Below are positions 5,739 through 12,082 of a DNA stretch of 36,156 bases, piece after piece. The position numbers and the translations under genes are program-made. The notes beneath the pieces were generated by a model, which did no database searches, was not told where the DNA came from, and worked only from the letters and a program-made list of their open reading frames with translations. Each line of letters starts with the position of its first letter. Position 1 is the first letter of the stretch. The stretch lies in IMG/VR virus record IMGVR_UViG_3300044712_000303, positions 1 through 36,156 of that record. The stretch is one strand, 5' to 3'. This DNA is from a virus.

Positions 5739-5769
5739 TTGTAGTTTTAAAATATAATAACTACCTTTG
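5739..5769 (+). promoter_or_regulatory. Promoter with built-in dyad upstream of the RHH gene
   Basis: TTG (5739-5741), a 20-nt spacer and TACCTTTG (5762-5769) form a Bacteroidota-type promoter. GTAGTT (5741-5746) and AACTAC (5759-5764) form an inverted repeat spanning exactly the spacer, so a dimeric protein bound there would block RNA polymerase. The RHH protein encoded immediately downstream is the obvious candidate for autoregulation. Confidence 0.7.
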
Positions 5770-5797
5770 TTTTAAATAAAAACACTCAAAGAAAATC

Positions 5798-6001
5798 ATG
5801 AAAGATAAAACAATAACTAACAAGAAAAAGGCAGGCAGACCACATGGTATTCCAACTTCGGTTGTTTCCGTAAGAATCCCGACAGAATTAAAGAAAGAAG
5901 CTGATTCTCGATTCGGAAACCATTGGGCTGGATTATTTAGACATTTTGTAGAAGTTTATTTAATGGAAAAAGAACCACTTTTACCAAAGAAAAAAGATTA
6001 G
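5798..6001 (+). CDS. Ribbon-helix-helix DNA-binding regulator
   Basis: The product is 67 residues. A basic N-terminal arm (TNKKKAGRPHGIPT) precedes a short beta strand, SVVSVRIP (about residues 21-28), then two helices (TELKKEADSRFG and HWAGLFRHFVEVYLME), the order of the MetJ/Arc/CopG fold. Such proteins bind inverted repeats as dimers of the paired strand. It has its own promoter with an inverted repeat, and a terminator-like hairpin follows, so it is a one-gene unit typical of an autoregulated repressor. It could also act on other phage promoters; its targets are not known. Confidence 0.75.
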   Translation: MKDKTITNKKKAGRPHGIPTSVVSVRIPTELKKEADSRFGNHWAGLFRHFVEVYLMEKEPLLPKKKD

Positions 6002-6032
6002 TTTTCAAAGTATAGGTTAAGGATGATTGCGT

Positions 6033-6067
6033 AAAGTGGTGAAATTATTTTTCATCACTTTATTTTA
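6033..6067 (+). terminator. Terminator after the RHH gene
   Basis: A 12-bp stem with one mismatch (AAAGTGGTGAAA at 6033-6044, TTTCATCACTTT at 6050-6061) and a 5-nt loop, followed by an AT-rich run (ATTTTAAAATTATTTTT). Confidence 0.7.
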
Positions 6068-6125
6068 AAATTATTTTTCTGGAAATTAAAATTTAGGCAC
6101 TTTTTTGAAAATAAATATTTTAGCT

Positions 6126-6494
6126 ATGGAAATTTGGAGAGATATTGAAGGATACGAAGGAATTTACCAAATAAGCAATATTGGTAATGTAAAAAGTTTG
6201 TCAAATAAATTTGCAAGGAAAGAAAGAATATTAAAGCAAAAACTTGATAGAAATGGCTATAAGTCAATTTCATTGTGTAAAAACTCTATTAGTAAATATT
6301 TTCTAATTCATAGATTAGTTGCTATTCATTTTATTTTTAGAGAAAATATTTCACTCCATGTAAATCATAAGGATGGAATTAAAACTAATAATAATGTAAC
6401 TAATTTAGAATGGGTAACTCGTTCTGAAAATCAAAAACATGCTTATAGGATGGGGCTATTAAAATTGCCTAACAATCGTAAGTATATATTTTAA
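6126..6494 (+). CDS. HNH endonuclease with NUMOD4 domain
   Basis: The product is 122 residues from the ATG at 6126 (MEIWRDIEGYEG); a TTG start 21 nt upstream adds nothing conserved. Residues 1-45 are a NUMOD4 DNA-binding module (WRDIEGYEGIYQISNIGNVK). An HNH domain follows: IHRLVA, then HVNHKDGIKTNNNVTNLEWV and RSENQKHA. The conserved His residues and NH.DG...NN..NLEW pattern are intact, so it should cut DNA. It is a free-standing homing-type endonuclease, a mobile gene common in phages. It follows a terminator and has no clear promoter, as expected for an inserted cassette. A role in DNA packaging is less likely, because it is far from the terminase. Confidence 0.9.
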   Translation: MEIWRDIEGYEGIYQISNIGNVKSLSNKFARKERILKQKLDRNGYKSISLCKNSISKYFLIHRLVAIHFIFRENISLHVNHKDGIKTNNNVTNLEWVTRSENQKHAYRMGLLKLPNNRKYIF

Positions 6495-6500
6495 ATATTT

Positions 6501-6602
6501 ATGAAACAATTAGACGAAATCAATCACAAAGCAGTTGCAATAGCTTATTGGTTAATTGCTATTTGCTCAATTATTATTTTACTTAAATGTTGCGACCTAT
6601 GA
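6501..6602 (+). CDS. Tiny membrane peptide
   Basis: The product is 33 residues: a polar start (MKQLDEINHK) and one hydrophobic segment (AIAYWLIAICSIIILL, about residues 13-29) with two Cys near the end. It starts 6 nt after the HNH gene and its stop (TGA) overlaps the ATG of the next gene, which is the best evidence that it is translated. The function is unknown. Confidence 0.5.
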   Translation: MKQLDEINHKAVAIAYWLIAICSIIILLKCCDL

Positions 6603-6775
6603 CACCTCAAGAAATGACAAAAATTCTTTTAGAACAATTAATTAATAACCATAATATTTCTACCAAGAAAGCCCCAGAATTAGCAATGTTTGCCGTTGAT
6701 TTATTCCTAAGCTATGAGAATATTCACGATACGAATTTTTGGTTTGAAGTAATGGATGAATTAGAAAGTTTATAA
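6599..6775 (+). CDS. Hypothetical small acidic protein
   Basis: The product is 58 residues from the ATG at 6599, which overlaps the previous stop (ATGA). An alternative ATG at 6587 would add MLRP only. It is helical, acidic, and rich in Leu, Met and Asn. No family was recognised. Confidence 0.65.
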   Translation: MTPQEMTKILLEQLINNHNISTKKAPELAMFAVDLFLSYENIHDTNFWFEVMDELESL

Positions 6776-6776
6776 T

Positions 6777-6914
6777 ATGAAAGTAAGATTCTTAGTAACT
6801 AAAAATAGGCTTGAAGTATTGCCTTGCATCACACTCCACAAGTGGAATAAGAGTGCATCAATTTATTTCTCTTGGATTGTATTTACCCTTGGCTTTGGCA
6901 TCAAATGGAGGTAA
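6777..6914 (+). CDS. Small conserved phage protein
   Basis: The product is 45 residues with a CITLHKWNKSASIYFSWIVF core and a basic end. It resembles short proteins (an LPC...SI.F.W pattern) found beside replication genes in Bacteroidota phages. It overlaps the RusA start by 10 nt and follows the previous stop by 1 nt, so it is embedded in a coupled series. The function is unknown. Confidence 0.6.
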   Translation: MKVRFLVTKNRLEVLPCITLHKWNKSASIYFSWIVFTLGFGIKWR

Positions 6915-7255
6915 TCTACGGAACAGTTCCAAGCAAGTCTAACTCTTATCGCTTTAGTGGTAAGTTTATGTATAAGACTAAGGCTTTAAGAGATTATGAA
7001 GAATCTTTTATTGAGCAATGTACTTTTTACAAGGGAGCAAAAATACAAGGCAACATCAAAATTATGTTAAAGGTTTACTATCCAAATAGAAAATCTGATT
7101 TAGATGGAGTTACCAAAGCCGTACTTGACTTATTACAAAAGGTGGAGGCATTTGATAATGACAACAAGGTTGCAGAATTATTTTTATACAAAGGATTAGA
7201 CAAGGAAAATCCGAGAATTGAATTTTTAATTGAACCAGTAGATTATATTATTTAA
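6905..7255 (+). CDS. rusA: RusA-like Holliday junction resolvase
   Basis: This protein cuts four-way DNA junctions, clearing branched replication intermediates before packaging. It is 116 residues from the ATG at 6905 (MEVIYGTVPSKSNSYRF); a longer reading from an upstream TTG would add a segment overlapping the previous gene and is unlikely. The RusA signatures are present: PNRKSDLDGVTKAVLDLL (about residues 60-77) with the acidic pair Asp65 and Asp67, and AFDNDNKVAEL (82-92) with a third metal-binding Asp, followed by the basic KGLDKENPR segment. The length agrees with E. coli RusA (about 120 residues). It acts with the SSB-like protein and the exonuclease encoded downstream. Confidence 0.92.
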   Translation: MEVIYGTVPSKSNSYRFSGKFMYKTKALRDYEESFIEQCTFYKGAKIQGNIKIMLKVYYPNRKSDLDGVTKAVLDLLQKVEAFDNDNKVAELFLYKGLDKENPRIEFLIEPVDYII

Positions 7256-7320
7256 TTAACAAAGTCCCCCGAAATCTTTGAGATGTACTGGGCTGACAGC
7301 TTGGAAAGACAAGCAAAATT

Positions 7321-7388
7321 ATACCTTAATGGGTATTAAAATGCACAAACTATGATATTTTATACCTTAAAGGGTATTAAAAATTGCA
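7321..7388. repeat. Pair of direct repeats with dyad symmetry
   Basis: ATACCTTAATGGGTATTAAAA (7321-7341, as ATACCTTAAT then GGGTATTAAAA) recurs as ATACCTTAAA then GGGTATTAAAA at 7362-7382, 41 bp later. The core ATACC-n6-GGTAT is an inverted repeat, so this looks like two adjacent binding sites. It occupies the 169-nt gap between rusA and the next transcript segment. Confidence 0.6.
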
Positions 7389-7424
7389 AAAAATACAAAT
7401 TTTAATAACTAAACCAAACACACA

Positions 7425-7541
7425 ATGAAAGCGAAATTAAAAGAAACATTTTGGCTAATTATTGAACTAATGATTGCCATAGCCTACATCCCAGTTGATT
7501 ATTTTCGAGAATTATTTAACCTAAAATCAAACACAAAATGA
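7425..7541 (+). CDS. Small membrane peptide
   Basis: The product is 38 residues: MKAKLKE, then a hydrophobic segment (FWLIIELMIAIAYIPV, about residues 9-24), then a short polar tail. The stop overlaps the next start (ATGA at 7538-7541), and an A/C-rich leader like those of other early genes precedes the ATG. The function is unknown. Confidence 0.55.
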   Translation: MKAKLKETFWLIIELMIAIAYIPVDYFRELFNLKSNTK

Positions 7542-7894
7542 CACAAAAACAAGCAAACAAATTTTTGACATATTATAGCCATTGTCAATTCCTTTATGAC
7601 TTTATTGAGAATGATTGGGAAAGGTCATCTGGTAATGTTCGAAAAGTAAAACTTCTTACTAATCAGCTTAAAAAAGAATTAGAAAAAAACATTGACCACA
7701 TATTTGCATCGAAAGAATCAGAAGGTGTAGATATGGGAAGTGTATTAGACCAATTTGTTAATGCAAGTTCAACTATGGGTCAATTATTTAATATTGGTCT
7801 AATGATGGATACAATTGAAGATAGTAAGCGATTAGAATTAAACGATAGACTTAATAATCTATTAGCTGAGTACGACATAAAACTAAATGATTAA
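7538..7894 (+). CDS. Hypothetical helical protein
   Basis: The product is 118 residues, without Cys apart from one in YSHCQFLYDF, helical throughout with several Leu/Ile-spaced stretches and an acidic C-terminus (RLNNLLAEYDIKLND). The leader contains AACCTAAAA (7518-7526), similar to the AACCTTAA motif. It lies 3 nt before the next gene, so the two are probably co-translated. The family is not recognised. Confidence 0.7.
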   Translation: MTQKQANKFLTYYSHCQFLYDFIENDWERSSGNVRKVKLLTNQLKKELEKNIDHIFASKESEGVDMGSVLDQFVNASSTMGQLFNIGLMMDTIEDSKRLELNDRLNNLLAEYDIKLND

Positions 7895-7897
7895 AAA

Positions 7898-8260
7898 ATG
7901 GTAGATAGTATAGTAGAAAATGTAAGAGAAGATTTGCACATTCGTTCTCAAATTGGAATAAAGAAGTATAGTAATACTCTTGACCGAGATGACCTGGAAG
8001 CAATAGATTGGATTCAACACGCTTATGAAGAAATGCTTGATGGGGCTTTGTACCTTAAAAGATTAAAAGGTGATGTTGAGGAGATGAATGAGCAATTCGA
8101 TGAAATTGTTAGAGATTACTTTAATCTAAAAGAAGAATTATCAGTTAAAGTTAGAATCATTGAAACGCTTAATAAGGTTATATTATCACAAGAGCAAGAG
8201 ATTAAAGAGTTGAAAAATCAAGAATATTATGACAAAAAAAGAAGGGCTTGGCATTATTAG
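7898..8260 (+). CDS. Possible MazG-like nucleotide pyrophosphohydrolase
   Basis: The product is 120 residues. The first half, RSQIGIKKYSNTLDRDD and DWIQHAYEEMLDGALYLKR (about residues 16-54), has the layout of small phage proteins with an all-alpha NTP pyrophosphohydrolase fold (RS..G..KYG..LDR, then an H..EE..D helix), with acidic residues placed as for metal binding. The second half is a Glu/Lys-rich coiled coil. If active, it would hydrolyse noncanonical or host-signal nucleotides. The match is a pattern impression only. A terminator stem begins within its last codons. Confidence 0.55.
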   Translation: MVDSIVENVREDLHIRSQIGIKKYSNTLDRDDLEAIDWIQHAYEEMLDGALYLKRLKGDVEEMNEQFDEIVRDYFNLKEELSVKVRIIETLNKVILSQEQEIKELKNQEYYDKKRRAWHY

Positions 8261-8280
8261 AGCCCTTTTTTATTTTTTTG
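8242..8280 (+). terminator. Rho-independent terminator
   Basis: AAGGGCT (8242-8248) pairs with AGCCCTT (8261-8267) across a 12-nt loop and is followed by a T-rich run. The stem starts inside the preceding gene, and a new promoter follows. Confidence 0.85.
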
Positions 8281-8310
8281 ACAAATTTTTAAATATTTTT
8301 TTATTTTTAT

Positions 8311-8341
8311 TTTGATAGTAATTAAATGTTTACTAATATTG
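8311..8341 (+). promoter_or_regulatory. Promoter of the replication/recombination unit
   Basis: TTTG (8311-8314), a 19-nt spacer and TAATATTG (8334-8341, one mismatch to TAnnTTTG). It lies between a strong terminator and the first gene of the replication unit (8361). Confidence 0.6.
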
Positions 8342-8360
8342 TACAACAAACAACAACACA

Positions 8361-8543
8361 ATGAAAATAATCCACTTAAAAAACGACATTTACCAAGTTG
8401 TAGATGAATCAATTGGTACAACCTTTCACCAAGGCACATATATTGAATGCCAATCTTTTATTCAATTATACCAGTTTAAAGACAATCCATTTTTTAAAGA
8501 ATTTTTAAATTTAATCAATCCAACACATGAAAAATCAAATTAA
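8361..8543 (+). CDS. Hypothetical small protein
   Basis: The product is 60 residues, with a beta-like start (MKIIHLKNDIYQVVDE) and an aromatic-rich helical end (FKDNPFFKEFLNLI). It is the first gene after the promoter at 8311-8341, with an A/C-rich leader. It overlaps the next gene by 17 nt. No family was recognised. Confidence 0.65.
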   Translation: MKIIHLKNDIYQVVDESIGTTFHQGTYIECQSFIQLYQFKDNPFFKEFLNLINPTHEKSN

Positions 8544-8766
8544 CTCAATCGAATCAATTTTAGCCAATTTTGGGCTTCAAGTAGATGACTTTTTTGTTGT
8601 TACTTTTTGGAAAACAAGTGGAGAAATTTCAGTACAATCTCACTTTTCAGTAGAAATGTTCAATAAGTGTCAAATGTTATTAAATAAAGATTTTATTTAT
8701 ACCTATAACAATAACATACACCAATATTTTAGTCAAGAAAATAATTTACGAATCGCATTATCTTAA
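8527..8766 (+). CDS. Hypothetical small protein
   Basis: The product is 79 residues, with mixed alpha/beta character (FFVVTFWKTSGEISVQSHFS is a likely beta hairpin). Its start lies within the end of the preceding gene, suggesting coupled translation, and it precedes the SSB-like gene by 23 nt. No family was recognised. Confidence 0.65.
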   Translation: MKNQINSIESILANFGLQVDDFFVVTFWKTSGEISVQSHFSVEMFNKCQMLLNKDFIYTYNNNIHQYFSQENNLRIALS

Positions 8767-8789
8767 TTTCAATTTAAACAAACACAATT

Positions 8790-9431
8790 ATGGCAATTAT
8801 CGCTAAATCAAACGGAGGTGGAAACATCGAACGCAAATTAGTACCAGCAGGAAACCATGTAGCAAGATGCTATGGCATGATTCAAATCGGTACAGTAGAA
8901 CAAGAGTACATGGGTGAGAAAAAGAAGCTACATAAGGTTATGGTAGACTTTGAATTACCCTTAGAAACGGCAGTATTTAAAGAAGGTGAAGAAGCTAAAC
9001 CTTTTGTAATCTCTAAGGACTTCACATTATCATTTAATGAGAAATCAACATTACGCAAGATGTTGGAATCTTGGAGAGGTAAAGCATTTACTGATGCTGA
9101 GGCAGCCAACTTTGACATTACTAAATTAGTTGGGGCTCCATGTATGCTAAACATTGTACACAAGGCATCTGCCGATGGCACAAAGACTTATGCTAACATT
9201 ACAGGTATTACTCCAATCCCAAAAGGATTGCAATGCCCTGAGCAAATCAACCCAACAAGAGTATTGGCTTATGATGCTTGGAATCAAGAATTGTTTATGA
9301 CTTTACCTGAGTGGTTAGCTGATAAGATTAGTTCAACACCTGAGTATAAGGCTAAATTTTCAATGGATGCACCGAAGCAAGAAGCATTCAAATTGGATAA
9401 AGTAGAAGAAAATGACCCATTACCATTTTAA
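8790..9431 (+). CDS. ssb: Single-stranded DNA-binding protein (phage type)
   Basis: This protein coats single-stranded DNA during phage replication and recruits partners. It is 213 residues. The N-terminal 150 residues look like an OB-type beta protein (GNHVARCYGMIQIG, then KKKLHKVMVDFELPL and LVGAPCMLNIVHK), as in phage proteins related to DUF669 and other phage SSBs. The C-terminus is acidic and ends NDPLPF, closely like the DDDIPF tip with which bacterial SSB binds its partners. The gene lies in one unit with a RecE-type exonuclease, a helicase loader and DnaB. The fold is inferred from pattern and the acidic tip; confidence in an ssDNA-binding role is good. Confidence 0.8.
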   Translation: MAIIAKSNGGGNIERKLVPAGNHVARCYGMIQIGTVEQEYMGEKKKLHKVMVDFELPLETAVFKEGEEAKPFVISKDFTLSFNEKSTLRKMLESWRGKAFTDAEAANFDITKLVGAPCMLNIVHKASADGTKTYANITGITPIPKGLQCPEQINPTRVLAYDAWNQELFMTLPEWLADKISSTPEYKAKFSMDAPKQEAFKLDKVEENDPLPF

Positions 9432-9455
9432 TTAACATTTTAAATAATAAAAACC

Positions 9456-9650
9456 ATGAAAAAATTTGTAAAGATTACTACAAGAGAAGGAGATGCTTAC
9501 ATTAAAAATTGGATTGATTCTGATACAATTTTACAATTAGTTCAAAATTCAATTACCCAGGAAGGAGTAAATGAAGGCACTATTGTTTTCCAAGATGGAA
9601 CTACTAAGGATATTATTTCATTCGCCGAAACAATAACTTATTTAAACTAA
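9456..9650 (+). CDS. Hypothetical small protein
   Basis: The product is 64 residues, probably a small beta barrel or beta-rich domain (KFVKITTREGDAYIKNWI, then GTIVFQDGTTKDIISF). It is acidic, without Cys, and encoded right after the SSB-like gene. The family is not recognised. Confidence 0.65.
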   Translation: MKKFVKITTREGDAYIKNWIDSDTILQLVQNSITQEGVNEGTIVFQDGTTKDIISFAETITYLN

Positions 9651-9668
9651 GTTTAATTACAACACACA

Positions 9669-9950
9669 ATGAAACGCAACGCAAATAACTTAGTCAAGAC
9701 AATTGAAAGAAGTGTCGGGTACAAGGCAAGATTTATCTTCAAGTTAGGAAACTTAGAAGAAGATTTAGAATCCGAAATTTTAGGTGTTACGGAATCGGGT
9801 AATATGGTTATTATTAATCACCCCGAACCGTTTCTAAACTTCTCAATCATGGAGGAGCATATACAAAAAGGCAAAAGAGAATTATTGCCTAAGCTGGTAA
9901 AACAAATGTGCATCCCAATCAACAACATTTTAGCATTTAAGGTATTATGA
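9669..9950 (+). CDS. Hypothetical protein
   Basis: The product is 93 residues. A basic first helix (NANNLVKTIERSVGYKARF) is followed by an acidic/beta middle (LEEDLESEILGVTESGNMVI) and a single Cys near the C-terminus. It overlaps the next gene by 4 nt (ATGA). No family was recognised. Confidence 0.65.
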   Translation: MKRNANNLVKTIERSVGYKARFIFKLGNLEEDLESEILGVTESGNMVIINHPEPFLNFSIMEEHIQKGKRELLPKLVKQMCIPINNILAFKVL

Positions 9951-10168
9951 GTAAATCAAAAGAAAAACTACCAATACCAAGAGATAGAAGTTATTCAGAA
10001 TTGTTTATCGAAACTGCAAATAGATTAAACAAAGATAAAAAACTTCCTTACCGAGGTAGAGAGTACACGATAGGAATCGTTCAATCTCATGTTTATGGTA
10101 AAATTAAAGACCCACAAGTTCAAGAATATTTAAACATCATAGCAAATGAATGGTATAGTGCCCAATGA
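9947..10168 (+). CDS. Hypothetical small basic protein
   Basis: The product is 73 residues, rich in Lys and Arg early (SKSKEKLPIPRDRSYSELFI), with a middle (YRGREYTIGIVQSHVYGKIK) and helical end suggestive of a small helix-turn-helix or nucleic-acid-binding protein. This is a guess from composition. It is translationally coupled to the genes on both sides. Confidence 0.6.
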   Translation: MSKSKEKLPIPRDRSYSELFIETANRLNKDKKLPYRGREYTIGIVQSHVYGKIKDPQVQEYLNIIANEWYSAQ

Positions 10169-10343
10169 CCCAAAGTGGTTAGAACAACAAGAGATTCTCT
10201 CTAATGCCCATTGGCACCAAATATTTCAACTATTAGAGTTTATGGTAAATGATATATACCCAGATGACTTTGATGAGTTGAGCCCAAGTGGAGATGTTAG
10301 AGATTATTTTAAAGCAAAATATCAAGTAACTTTTAAAAACTAA
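10146..10343 (+). CDS. Hypothetical small acidic protein
   Basis: The product is 65 residues from the ATG at 10146, overlapping the previous gene by 23 nt; a GTG at 10158 is an alternative start. It is acidic and aromatic (Trp, His, Tyr, Phe), including FMVNDIYPDDFDELSPSG (about residues 32-49). It lies 5 nt before the exonuclease gene, so it may act with it. The family is unknown. Confidence 0.6.
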   Translation: MNGIVPNDPKWLEQQEILSNAHWHQIFQLLEFMVNDIYPDDFDELSPSGDVRDYFKAKYQVTFKN

Positions 10344-10348
10344 ACCAA

Positions 10349-11089
10349 ATGAACACACCTGAAATTATTGAAACTCTTAAAGATGACAACGAATACTACA
10401 ATGGTGTAGGTCGTAACTATCTATCTAATTCAGACATTGGAATCTTGCTTAGAAACCCTAAGATGTTTGGAGTGCCAACTGAAAAGACTTTGGCAATGTT
10501 GCAAGGTAACTACTTCCATACTGCTTGCTTAGAGCCACACAAATTAAAGGACTTCCCATTAGTTGATGCCTCCACAAGAACAACAAACTTATACAAAGAT
10601 GCTTGCAAAGATAGAGGCATGGATTTTATGCTTTTGACCAAAGAGGCTGATGAGGTAGATTGGATGGTTAAGGCTTTAAGAAACAATCGTGAGTTATCTA
10701 AATTAGTTTGGGATAATGGTTGTAAATACGAAGTGCCAACTACGGGAGTAATCATGGATTTACCTTTTAAGGGTAAGGCTGATATTATCAATGGCGATAT
10801 GATTTATGACCTGAAAACCACAACATCACTTGATGACTTTAAATATTCAGCTAAGAAGTATAACTATGATTCCCAGGCTGCAATTTATCAACAATTATTT
10901 GGCAAAAAGATGGCATTTATTGTTATCGAAAAGGGGACTAATCGTTTAGGATTCTTTCAATGCTCAGATGAGTTTCTTGAGAATGGATGGACTAAAGTTG
11001 CTAAAGGGGTTGAGGTTTATAACAACTTTTTTGGAGTAAACTCTTACTTAGACATTGACCAATATTATATCAACTCTTACCTATTTTAA
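10349..11089 (+). CDS. RecE-type PD-(D/E)XK exonuclease
   Basis: The product is 246 residues, a probable 5'-3' DNA exonuclease that creates single-stranded ends for annealing recombination. The PD-(D/E)XK order is clear: GNYFHTACLEP (residues 53-63, with His57), the acidic position Asp145 in FKGKADII, YDLKTT (Asp154 and Lys156), and a later helix YDSQAAIYQQL with Gln176. This matches the exodeoxyribonuclease VIII/YqaJ-like groups. Phage exonucleases of this kind normally pair with an annealing protein; none was recognised, and the SSB-like protein or a small neighbour may serve. It lies between coupled small genes in the replication unit. Confidence 0.85.
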   Translation: MNTPEIIETLKDDNEYYNGVGRNYLSNSDIGILLRNPKMFGVPTEKTLAMLQGNYFHTACLEPHKLKDFPLVDASTRTTNLYKDACKDRGMDFMLLTKEADEVDWMVKALRNNRELSKLVWDNGCKYEVPTTGVIMDLPFKGKADIINGDMIYDLKTTTSLDDFKYSAKKYNYDSQAAIYQQLFGKKMAFIVIEKGTNRLGFFQCSDEFLENGWTKVAKGVEVYNNFFGVNSYLDIDQYYINSYLF

Positions 11090-11091
11090 TC

Positions 11092-11274
11092 ATGAAAGCA
11101 CAACACAAATTCAAAACAAACCAACTTGGTTTAACATATTCCGAATGGGGAACAAACTTAGATTATCAATTAAAACTTAATTATGTAAAACTTTATGGCA
11201 AGCAAGCAGTCACAACAAGAAAAAGCATTAAAGGACAATCGGGAGGTAATCGCCAAAATGCTACAAGAGTATGA
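11092..11274 (+). CDS. Hypothetical small basic protein
   Basis: The product is 60 residues starting 2 nt after the exonuclease stop. The first 40 residues (THYR-like pattern: KFKTNQLGLTYSEWGTNLDY, then YVKLYGKQA) look like ordinary protein; the last 20 are low-complexity and overlap, in another frame, the more convincing gene at 11195. It is probably a real gene whose 3' end is overprinted. The function is unknown. Confidence 0.5.
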   Translation: MKAQHKFKTNQLGLTYSEWGTNLDYQLKLNYVKLYGKQAVTTRKSIKGQSGGNRQNATRV

Positions 11275-11386
11275 AGAACTTAAAAAGATTCCTAATTGCA
11301 ATCCAGTTAGTGCTATTGCTTACTCTTATTTTGTCATGGAGTTCAAAATCTCAGACGATGAACACGCAAACAATCTTGGAATATGA
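11195..11386 (+). CDS. Hypothetical small protein
   Basis: The product is 63 residues. An N-terminal charged helix (QQEKALKDNREVIAKMLQEY) suggests a coiled coil; the rest is mixed. It overlaps the preceding gene by 80 nt, and its TGA overlaps the next ATG (11383-11386, ATGA), a sign of translational coupling. No family was recognised. Confidence 0.55.
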   Translation: MASKQSQQEKALKDNREVIAKMLQEYEELKKIPNCNPVSAIAYSYFVMEFKISDDEHANNLGI

Positions 11387-11472
11387 AAACGATGACTTTC
11401 AAGAAGATTTTCATGATGATTTTGATTCTACTTATGTCGTTTATGGTTGCAAATACAATACATTTAAACTAA
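11383..11472 (+). CDS. Tiny membrane or signal-like peptide
   Basis: The product is 29 residues, MKTMTFKK followed by a very hydrophobic stretch (IFMMILILLMSFMVA, residues 9-23). The start is coupled to the preceding stop by ATGA, and the stop lies 7 nt before the lipoprotein start. This could be a membrane peptide. The coding case rests on the coupling alone. Confidence 0.4.
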   Translation: MKTMTFKKIFMMILILLMSFMVANTIHLN

Positions 11473-11479
11473 ACCACAA

Positions 11480-11650
11480 ATGCAAAAACTGATATTGATA
11501 TGTACAATATTATGTACATCTTGTGAGATGCAAAAGATACCAAAGCCACAAGCTCCAAAGTATAGAGCAATTTATGGAATTACTCCGCTTGCTACTGGCT
11601 CATCATTCTATCCAATTTACATACCAATAATTAAGACAAATGGAAAATAA
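11480..11650 (+). CDS. Small lipoprotein candidate
   Basis: The product is 56 residues. The start MQKLILICTILCTSCEM is a short signal sequence with a lipobox-like LCTSC (Cys15), followed by a Pro- and Lys-rich mature part (QKIPKPQAPKYRAIYG) and a hydrophobic SSFYPIYIPII stretch. Placed in the early unit, such a surface lipoprotein could alter the host envelope, for example superinfection exclusion, but that is inference. Its 3' end overlaps the next gene by 11 nt. Confidence 0.5.
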   Translation: MQKLILICTILCTSCEMQKIPKPQAPKYRAIYGITPLATGSSFYPIYIPIIKTNGK

Positions 11651-11858
11651 ACAAACGGCAGTAGATTGGTTATTTGATAAGATAACACAGAATCAAGAAA
11701 TTAGATGGAGAGGAACAAGGCATCTTGAATTATTCAAACAAGCCAAACAAATGGAGAAAGAGCATATAATGATGGCATATAATGATGGTCGCGTAAATCA
11801 AGGATTAAAACAAAATAAGAGTTCAGAACAATATTATAACGAAACTTATGGCAATTGA
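11640..11858 (+). CDS. Small conserved phage protein
   Basis: The product is 72 residues. The layout (KQTAVDWLFDKI near the start, a central FKQAKQMEKEHIMMAYNDG and an EQYYNETYG end) is one I recall in many Bacteroidota phage genomes, always without known function. It is helical and soluble. It overlaps the genes on both sides by 11 nt each, typical of a tightly coupled unit. Confidence 0.7.
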   Translation: MENKQTAVDWLFDKITQNQEIRWRGTRHLELFKQAKQMEKEHIMMAYNDGRVNQGLKQNKSSEQYYNETYGN

Positions 11859-12081
11859 CAAACTTGGACATATTAAAAATCTACATCAAGCTATTGTAGA
11901 ATATTCAGAAATTACAAAAGGAATTTCATTGAATACAAATGATTACAATAGATTAAAAAACATTGAAGGCTTTAATAAATTTTTTATAGTTGAAAATGAC
12001 TTAAATGGTGTAGAATATTGGAATGGTAAAATAGTTACACATTCGGAGTTAGTTCCATCAAATAAATTCTATTTGATATAA
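11848..12081 (+). CDS. Hypothetical small protein
   Basis: The product is 77 residues, mixed alpha/beta (HIKNLHQAIVEYSEI, later FFIVENDLNGVEYWNGKIVT). The ATG lies inside the end of the preceding gene and the stop is 1 nt before the next start. The family is not recognised. Confidence 0.65.
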   Translation: MAIDKLGHIKNLHQAIVEYSEITKGISLNTNDYNRLKNIEGFNKFFIVENDLNGVEYWNGKIVTHSELVPSNKFYLI

Positions 12082-12082
12082 T

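Noticed and set aside
7261-7320. Possible tRNA or small structured RNA after rusA
   Set aside because: The short GC-containing stretch does not fold by eye into a cloverleaf and lacks a T-arm motif; no other tRNA was seen in the window.
11271-11492. 73-residue frame with a signal-like start
   Set aside because: It lies across the better-coupled chain 11195-11386, 11383-11472 and 11480-11650. It also begins with an ATGA overlap, so it cannot be wholly excluded; it is mentioned in the overlap finding.
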